The notes below the pieces were generated by a model. It did no database searches. It was not told where the DNA came from and saw nothing but the letters and a program-made list of their open reading frames with translations. 64,000 bases of DNA from Microglena sp. YARC (taxonomy: Eukaryota; Chlorophyta; Chlorophyceae; Chlamydomonadales; Chlamydomonadaceae). Made by a program: the position numbers and the translations under genes. The stretch covers positions 27,428,003 to 27,492,002 of the forward strand of contig CM039463.1 of assembly GCA_022414725.1 (NCBI GenBank). The letters are read 5' to 3'. This document shows, piece by piece, positions 51,301 to 60,300 of the stretch. The stretch's first letter is position 1, and the number at the start of each line of letters is the position of its first letter.

Positions 51301-54300
51301 TGAAGGCTTGCTGTCGGAGGATGATGACCAGGTGTGCTGCTGTTGTGATTCTTAATGATAGTGGTAATGATGATGACGATGATGATGATGATGATGATGT
51401 GTGCTGCTGTTGTGATTCATAATGGTAGTGGTAATGATGATGACGAAGTTGATGATGATGATGATGATGATGTGTGCTGCTGTTGTGATTCATAATGATG
51501 ATAGTGATGATGATGGCAAGGACGATGATGGTGGTTCTGTGTCGGGGTAATGATGGTGATGATGTGTTGAACTGACATGCTCTCAATCAACTTGACTTTG
51601 GGCTTTTTTATAATTATAACTGGTCGTTGGTGAGGATGCCCCATAAGCTTTCACGGGCAAAAGTGCAATCGTATGCTATGCACTGGTGGCATCCACAAAC
51701 AGCTCTTATACATTCTACCAACCTCTCTTTTTGGGGCTACGTGTAGCAGCTTCTAGGCTGCTCTGTTTCCGTGTCCTCGGGTGAAACCTGAAGACAGCTA
51801 GAGTCTCTGATAGCTGACATGACGAGCATTCCAATGTAGCTGAACGCTTTGAGCTTGCCCCAGTGGCTGGCTAGTGGAGCTGCCTAGATGCAGGTACACG
51901 TAGCCCCCCCCCCTCCCCCCCCCCCCCCCCCCCCCCCTCTTCCCCCGCCCCCCATCTCTCCCCACAGCCCCGCCCCCAAGGTATCCTGTCCAACTTTAAA
52001 TAACTCAATAATGCACCTTGTGACGAGGCGCGAGGTTGAGGGGGCCAGCCTGTTTGCTTGCACTGGGTCCAACCACCAATCCTGCTCAACTACCTCACCT
52101 TGCTTGCTCACTTCCAGGGGCTGGATACCCAGATCGGGCACCTTGTCAATAGCGCACTGACCCGGCTTGGCGGCGTGCTGAGCAATGTGGCAAGAATGGC
52201 TGCTGGGAAGCCCTCACGACTGCTGATGTTTTTGAATCCTGTCCAGCTACCTCACCTTGCTTGCTCACTTCCAGGGGCTGGATACCCAGGTCAGGCACTC
52301 TATCCAGAGTGCACTGACCGGGCCGGTTAAATTATTTTCAGCCGAGCCCTACTTGTACACTCTGAACAGTGATAACCTTCACCCTCATACGGATATCCTG
52401 TCCAGCTACCTCACCCTCCTTGCTTACTTCCAGGGGCTGGATACCCATGTGGGGCACCTTGCCCAGAGTGCACTGACTGGGCTTGGTGGCATGCTGAGCA
52501 ATGTGGCAAGAATGGCTGCTGGTGTACCCTCCAGCATACCTTCTGGTGTATCTGATGATGTGCATGCGCTGCAAGCAGCGGCCACAAGGTCACTGACAAA
52601 CGTTGCAGGCCTGGGGACAAGACTGGAGAGGAAATTCGAGGTAGGTGGTCCAGTTGAGGAAGGTGGTTCAGGTAGATGGTGAAAAAATCAGGGAGGTGGT
52701 TCAGAAATCAGGTAGCTGGTGTATCTGATGATGTGCATGCTCTGCAAGCAGTAGCCACAAGGTCACTGACAAACGTTGCAGACCTGGGGACAAGACTGGA
52801 GAGGAAATTCGAGGTAGGTGGTCCAGTTGAGTAAGGTGGTTCAGGTAGATTGTCAAAAAATCAAGAAATCAGATGGCTGGTGTATCTGATGATGTGCATG
52901 CTCTGCAAGCAGTAGCCACAAGATCACTGACAAACGTTGCAGACCTGGGGACAAGACTGGAGAGGAAATGTTAAGGTAGGTTGTCCAGTTGAGGAAGATA
53001 GTTGAGGAAGGTGGTCAAAACATCAGGTAGGTGGTGTATCGGATGGTGTGCACGCTTGTAAAGCGGCAGCCACAAGATCACTGACAAACAATGCAGATAT
53101 GTGAACAAAACTGGAGAGGAATTTTTGACATTTTTCCAATTTATTTTTCCAGATAAATTAATTTTGTTGGTAGGTGGTTGGCCCAAGACAAGCCCTAAGA
53201 CATTGTAATGAAAACGTCCCTTGTCTGAAAGCTGACATGACAGGCACTCCAATGCAGCTTCAAGTTTTGTGTTTTACCCAGTGCCTGGCTATTTGAGCTG
53301 GTGGGAAGCTACCATGAGTTGCCCCAAAATGGAACACTGAAGGTCTGAGTCCCTCAACAGCGCCTGCTTGAAAATTGCACCTTGAAAATTGCATGCCTGC
53401 TTGAAAATTGCACCTGCAGATGCCGCCGAGCATCAATAACACTAATATATGGCCCAGATATATATCATCTCTACAGGGACTCAGTCCTTTAGTGTTTCTT
53501 TTTTAGGCTACGTCTGGCAGCTTCCAGCCAGCTCCACCAGCCAGCCACCTGGCCAATCCCAAATATTTCAGCTGCATTCAAATGCCCTTTATTTCAGATT
53601 TCAGACGCACTAGCCAGCTTCCAGTTTGGCCCAATGAAAGGGTTCAGGAGCTGCCTAGAAGCTGCTATGCGTAGCCCAAAAAAGACTGTCCTTGCATCAG
53701 TGTTTTTCTTTTCAGCTATAAGCAGCAGGTTCTAGGCAGATCCCCTAACTGGCTATTCAGCCAAAGCTGACGCAACCTAGTGTGTCTAGAGGCTGACAGA
53801 ATACACTGTAGAAAACTGTCGAAATCTCGGGAGTTGTCCTAGTGGCTGGCTCAGGGAGCTGTCTAGAAGCTGCTGCTCGTAGCTGAAAAGGAAAAACGAT
53901 GCCTTGCATGTGCCCATCTTCAACTTCTAGTTAACAATATCCCAATCACTATACTTGTTTTCAGTTTGATTCTTGGAATTTCTCAGGGTGATGCTTTCAG
54001 ATCTGGAAAATCCTGATTATGTCGAGTTTGTAACAAGCGTCGCATTTGATGTCGAATTTCGGCGTTGATCCATCCACCGATCAGTCAGACACAGCGTCTG
54101 CTGAAAAGAAAACTATGACTTGCATGTGCCTAACTCTGCCTCCTGGTTGAAAGTATCCCTGGGGGGGGGGGGGGGGGGGGATTGTGTGTGTATGGTGGTG
54201 GTGGCGGTGGTAGTGCTGATGCAGTTTCTGTCCTTGCATGTGCCCATCTTGGCCTTCTGGTTGCAAATATCCCCAGTGTGTGTGTGCGTATAGTGGTGGT

Positions 54301-57300
54301 GGTGGTGGTGGTGGTGACACAGTGTATTTACTTGCCTGTGCCCATTTTGGCCTTCTGATTGGAAATATCCCTGTGTGTGTGTGGTGGTGGTGGCGGTGGT
54401 GGTGGTGGTGACTCAGTGTCTGTCCCTGCATGTGCCCATCTTGGCCTCCTGGTTGTAAATATCCTGGGGGGGGGGGGGGGGGGGGGGGGGATGTTTGTGT
54501 GTGTATGATGGTGGTGGTGACACAGTGTCTGTCCTTGCATGTGCCCATCTTGGCCTTCTGGCTGACAATATCCCAACCACCATACTTGCTTGCAGTCTGC
54601 CAGCCTGGCTGCTTTCGGATTGCTTGGTGGCATGGCTAATCAGTTCACCGGGACACTTTCTTTGCAAGATAGAGAGAAGCCAGACCCAGCAACTTTTGAA
54701 GACTTCTTTTACCTCTACGAAGGTAGGCTGCAATGGGTCACCCTCTTCTTTTACCCGTCTGACTCATCCGATTGGTGGTGGTTGTGATGGTGGTGGGTGG
54801 TAGTTGTGGTGGTTGGGGTTTGCCTGCCGGAAGTTCACCGGGACACTTTCATTGCAAGATGGAGAGAAGCCTGATCCAGCAACTTGTGAAGACTTCTTTT
54901 ACCTCTACGAAGGTAGGCTGCAATGGGTCACCCTGTTATTTTGCCCGCCTGGCTCATCCAATTGGTGGTGGTTGTGATGGTGGTGGGTGGTAGTTGTGGT
55001 GGTTGGGGTTTGCCTGCCGGAAGTTCACCGGGACACTTTCTTTGCAAGATGGAGAGAAGCCTGATCCAGCAACTTGTGAAGACTTCTTTTACCTCTACGA
55101 AGGTAGGCTGCAATGGGTCACCCTGTTATTTTGCCCGCCTGGCTCATCCGATTGGTGGTGGTTGTGATGGTGGTGGGTGGTAGTTGTGGTGGTTGGGGTT
55201 TGCCTGCCGGAAGTTCACCGGGACACTTTCTTTGCAAGATAGAGAGAAGCCTGATCCAGCAACTTTTAAAGACTTTAAAACGTGAGCAGAAATATATTTC
55301 AAACCGAAATAAAAGAAGACAAAGATAATTTACAAAAAGAACAAGAATAATTGGTTCTTTTGGATTTTGTAACAAATACAGGGTCCAAGCCCTGCGACCA
55401 TCTTTTACTTCAACAAAGGTAGGCTGCAATGGGCCACCCAGTTCTTTTACCCGCCCGAATCATCCGCTTGGTGTGTTGCTAGTGTCTGCTTTCTACACTG
55501 GGTTGGGCACTTCGATGTCAATAGTCACACGTTCTGCTGGTGTGCTGCTTGTGTCTGCTTTCTACACTGGGTTGGACTCTCCAATGTCAATGGTCACACA
55601 ATCCTTTTGAAGACTTCTTTTACCTCTACGAAGGTAGGCTGCAATGTGTTCTTTTACCTGCCCGACCTTCTTTTACCTGCCCGGCCGCCATCCTTGTCTG
55701 CCCGACCGCCATCTTTCTTTTGGGTGCCCGACCTTCTCTTGCCTGCCCGACCCTCTTTTACCTGCCCGACCTTCTTTTACCTGCCCGACCGCCATCCTTG
55801 TCTGCCCGACCGCCATCTTTCTTTTGGATGCCCGACCTTCTCTTGCCTACCCAACCTTATTTTACCTGCCCGACCTTCTCTTGCCTGCCCCACCTTCTTT
55901 TACCTGCCCGACCGCCATCCTTGTCTGCCCGACTGTCATCCTTCTTTTGCCTGCCCGGCCTCCTTTTGCCTGCCAGACTGCCATCCTTCTTTTGCCTGCC
56001 CGACCATCCGCTTGGTGGTGGTTATGGTGGTGGGTGGTAGTGGTGGTGGTAGTGGTTTGCCTGCCCGACTCATCCGCTTCGTGGTACTTGTCATGGTGGT
56101 GGTGGTTGGGTAGTAGTCGTGATGGTGGGTAGTAGTGGTGGTGGTTTGCCTGCCCAACTCATCCGCTTGATGGTGGGGGTGATGGTGGTGGGTGGTGGTG
56201 GGGGTGGGGGTGGTTTGCCTAACCAACAACAACAACAACCAACAACAACCACCAGCAACGACAACCAGCAACCAACGACAACAACAATCACCACCATCAC
56301 CACCACCACCACCACGGTCTGTAGGGCATGCTTTGTGCGAGGAGTTGGAGGGACTGTCTAATGAGAGTGCTCGCTCATGCAACAAAGCACGCTCAATGAT
56401 GGAAGGTAGGGAGGGATTGACAAAACTATGAGGAGGGATTGAGGGAGGGATTCTAAAAGTTGCAGGAGAGATTGACAAAAGTTGAAGGCGGGATTGACAA
56501 AACTATCGGGAGGGATTGAGGGAGGGATTATAAAATTTGCAGGAGAGATTGACAAAACTATCAGGAGGGATTGATAGAGGGATTATAAAAGTTGCAGGAG
56601 AGGTTGACAAAACTATCAAGAAGGATTGAGGGAGGGATTTACAAAAGTTGCAGGAGGGATCGACTAAACTATCAGGAGGGATTGAGGGAGGGATTCTAAA
56701 GGTTGCAGGAGGGATTGAGAAAACTATCAAGAGGGATTGAGGGGGGGGGATTCTAAAAGTTGCAGGAGAGATTGACAAAACAATCAGGAGGGATTGAGAG
56801 AGGGATTGACAAAACTTTCAGGAGGGATTGAGGGAGGGATTGTCAAAAGTTGCAGGAGGGATTGAGGGAGGGATTATAAAAGTTGCAGGAGAGATTGACA
56901 AAACTGTCAGGAGGGATTGAGGGAGGGATTTACAAAAGCTGCTGGAGGGATTGAGAAAACTATCAGGAGGGATTGAGAGAGGGACTGACACAACTTTCAG
57001 GAGAGATTGGGGAAGGGATTGACACAATGTTTAGGAGAGATTCAGGGAGGGATTGGCACAGCTTCTTCTCTTTCAAACTTCTGGCCATCCTGGACATCGT
57101 ATGATACAGTGTCTGCTCATCTTGCCCGAATCACTGACCTACACTGCCACTGCCTTGCAACGCTATGTACTGCACTACACTGCCTTGCAACACCTTAAGC
57201 TGACTTGCAATGCTGGTCACTGCCCTACACTAAAACGTCTTCTCTTTTAAACTTTTGGCCATCGTCGACATTGTATGATACAGTGTCTGATCATCTTGCC

Positions 57301-60300
57301 CAAATCACCGCCCAACACTGCCACTGCCTTGCAATGCTACATACTGCACTACGCTGCCTTGCAACACCTTAAGATGACTTGCAATGCTTCTCACTGCTCT
57401 ACGCTAGAACTTCTTTGTCAAACTTCTGGCCATTGTTGACATTGTATGATACAGTGTCTGATAATCTTGGGGACCGATACGATAGACATCCCTACTCATG
57501 GGTAGGGACGGGCGTATCATAAAAAGGGTAATGATAACGCCTTGTGGGGCGTGGTATTAAGGGAGCCCGTCTAACACGGGTGGGGAGGGGTCTCCTACCA
57601 CGACTAGACAAGCTACCATCGCGGTTGACAACGACCTGCAACGCCAAGAGCGATCGAAGGGGGAGTCGAACCCCCGACTCTTCACCCTCAAGCGATCTGG
57701 TCTACCACTAGACCTTTGTATATCACTGAAAGGAGCTACGGGCATATCATACGATGTTGACCAATGGCGAGTATGATATCATATGATATCATACAAACTG
57801 CATCACGTGACATTGTCTATAAAGGGTGACTTAAACCTAGTCAGACTGCAGGCATCATATGATGACAAGATGTCATATGATATCATATTGCTGTTCCCTA
57901 CTCATCTGGCAACATGCCTGTGTTCTGTCCTCATGTGTGTGTGGTGGTGTGGTGTGAGTGTGGTGGTGGTGTGTGTGGTGGGGTGAGTGTGGTGGTGGTG
58001 TGTGTGGTGGGGTGGGGTGCACATAAACATGTGAAGGTACATACCTTGCAATTTATAGCATACAAAAAATCTGTATGATATTGTACTTGACAACCGTACT
58101 CATGAGTCGGGAAGGGCTAAGTTAGTTTAAAATAGTGAATACATAAATGAGTTAAATGTTATTTAACATTAGACGGACGAGCTCACCAGAATTTTGAATT
58201 TATTTGAAAAACTAATATTATTGTGACACAGTTGTGACACTTAATAATATTAGTTGGTATTAGTTTTTAGAACACTAATATTAGTTGCTGTTCCCTGACA
58301 CATGAGCCATCATAGCTTGAACAGCAAGCTTGTTGAGAAGAGCCGATCCATCTGCTGCTCAATTTCACGTTTTGATGATGGCCAGAAGTTTAAAAGAGAA
58401 GAAGTTCTAGTGTAGGGCAGCTTGACGAATTCAAGGAAAAAGTAATGATACCGTCTGGTAGGGCGTGCTTTTAAGGGAGCCCCGTCTTACGGGGGTAGGG
58501 AACAAGCTGCTACTTTACCTGCAGAGTTTCTTTTTCCGACGACGCGTCGCCATTCCGTCGAATGCTACACCCCCCGGACCTCCCGAAATCGGGACACGCT
58601 GCCCCCCGACCCCCCCAGGCTCCGCGCTTCGCGCTCCGCCATGCGATGGCTACGCAAATATCCTGAAATCAGGGTTGATCAGTCCAAGTAGCTACTCAAC
58701 CTGGACTACATATATCTGAAATAAAAAACACTGTTTACCTGGACTAAGCTACCAGTTTGACTGAGACCCCGAACACTTAAGCGCACCGGTAGGGATTCAA
58801 TCCCCGCACCATCATCATTTCAACAAGCTGGACCATTGAGCCATTCGTCGAAACGGGGCAGAGTCAAAGGAACTTATGGACACTAATGTTGTACCCCATA
58901 TGTCTAAATGTGAAAACAATCCTCGGTGTTGTGAGTTCTTAAATCAAATTAATGTGGATGTCCCTGACACAGTTTGATTTATTAAAAAGCATGCTCTCAC
59001 AAAACAAATGCGAGTTAGAGACTTGTGTATGAGGTTCGATTTTTAATTTTGTAGAGACTTAAATGAGGTATGATTTTGTATTTATTGAGACTTGTATTAA
59101 ATATATATTTGTATTTGAGGGGAAATGGCTGAATTCAGATTTAAAAATCCAGATTTGTGTTTGAGCCATCTGATGTTCAAAATCAAATCTGGATTTCAAA
59201 ATCTCAATTCAGCTTTTTCCCTTCAAATATTAATAAATATTAAAAACAGGTCTCTATAAATACGCAAATTATATCTCACTCACTCGAACATCAAATCTTC
59301 AAGCATGTCCTCCATAGCTGTTCCAGTGCAAGGTGGTATCTGCCGGTGCCATTCCCCCTTCACTTGGTGGCATTGTTATCCACCAGCACTCCACTTTGTG
59401 CGTCCTGCACACTTGCTGCATGCTCCAGCAAGCATGCAGGAGCACGCAGCACTGGCTCTTGCTCTTCCATCAAAGCATAACCCTAAAAACAAGCAGCAGG
59501 TGGCATCTGCCGGTGCCATTCCCCCCTTGGTGATATTGTTATCCACCAGCACTCCAGCAAGCATGCAGGAGCACGCAGCACTGGCTCTTGCTCTTCCGTC
59601 AAAGCATAACCCTAAAACACAGCAACTGGTGGCATCTGCCGGTGCCATTCCCCCCTTGGTGATATTGTTATCCACCAGCACTCCAGCAAGCATGCAGGAG
59701 CACGCAGCACTGGCTCTTGCTCTTCCGTCAAAGCATAACCCTAAAACACAGCAACTGGTGGCATCTGCCGGTGCCATTCCCCCCTTGGTGGCATTGTATC
59801 CACCAGCACTCCAGCAAGTGTGCAGGAGCACGCAGCACTGGCTCTTGCTCTTCCGTCAAAGCATAACCCTAAAACACAGCAACTGGTGGCATCTGCCGGT
59901 GCCATTCCCCCCTTGGTGGCATTGTATCCACCAGCACTCCAGCAAGTGTGCAGGAGCACGCAGCACTGGCTCTTGCTCTTCCGTCAAAGCATAACCCTAA
60001 AACACAGCAACTGGTGGCATCTGCCGGTGCCATTCCCCCCTTGGTGGCATTGTATCCACCAGCACTCCAGCAAGTGTGCAGGAGCACGCAGCACTGGCTC
60101 TCGCTCTTCTGTCTAAGTGTAATCCTAAAAACAGTACCTGGTGGCATCTGCTGGTGCCATCCCCCCCTTCACTTGGTGGCATTGTTATCCACCAGCACTA
60201 CACTGCATGCGTTCTGCACACTTGCTGCGAGCTCCAGCAAGCACTGGCTCTTGCTCTTCCGTCAAAGTGTAACCCTAAAAAACAGTAACTGGTGGCATCT

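Noticed and set aside
52118..52330. First two copies of gene 3 exon 4 as additional exons
   Set aside because: Acceptors are kept but no donor is present and the frame runs into unrelated sequence. Only the third copy joins both neighbours in phase.
23250..57737. tRNA genes at 23270-23340 and 57640-57720, and 25325-25375
   Set aside because: Boxes A and B and a T arm are present, but no acceptor stem pairs and each is followed by the SINE body. They are SINE heads.
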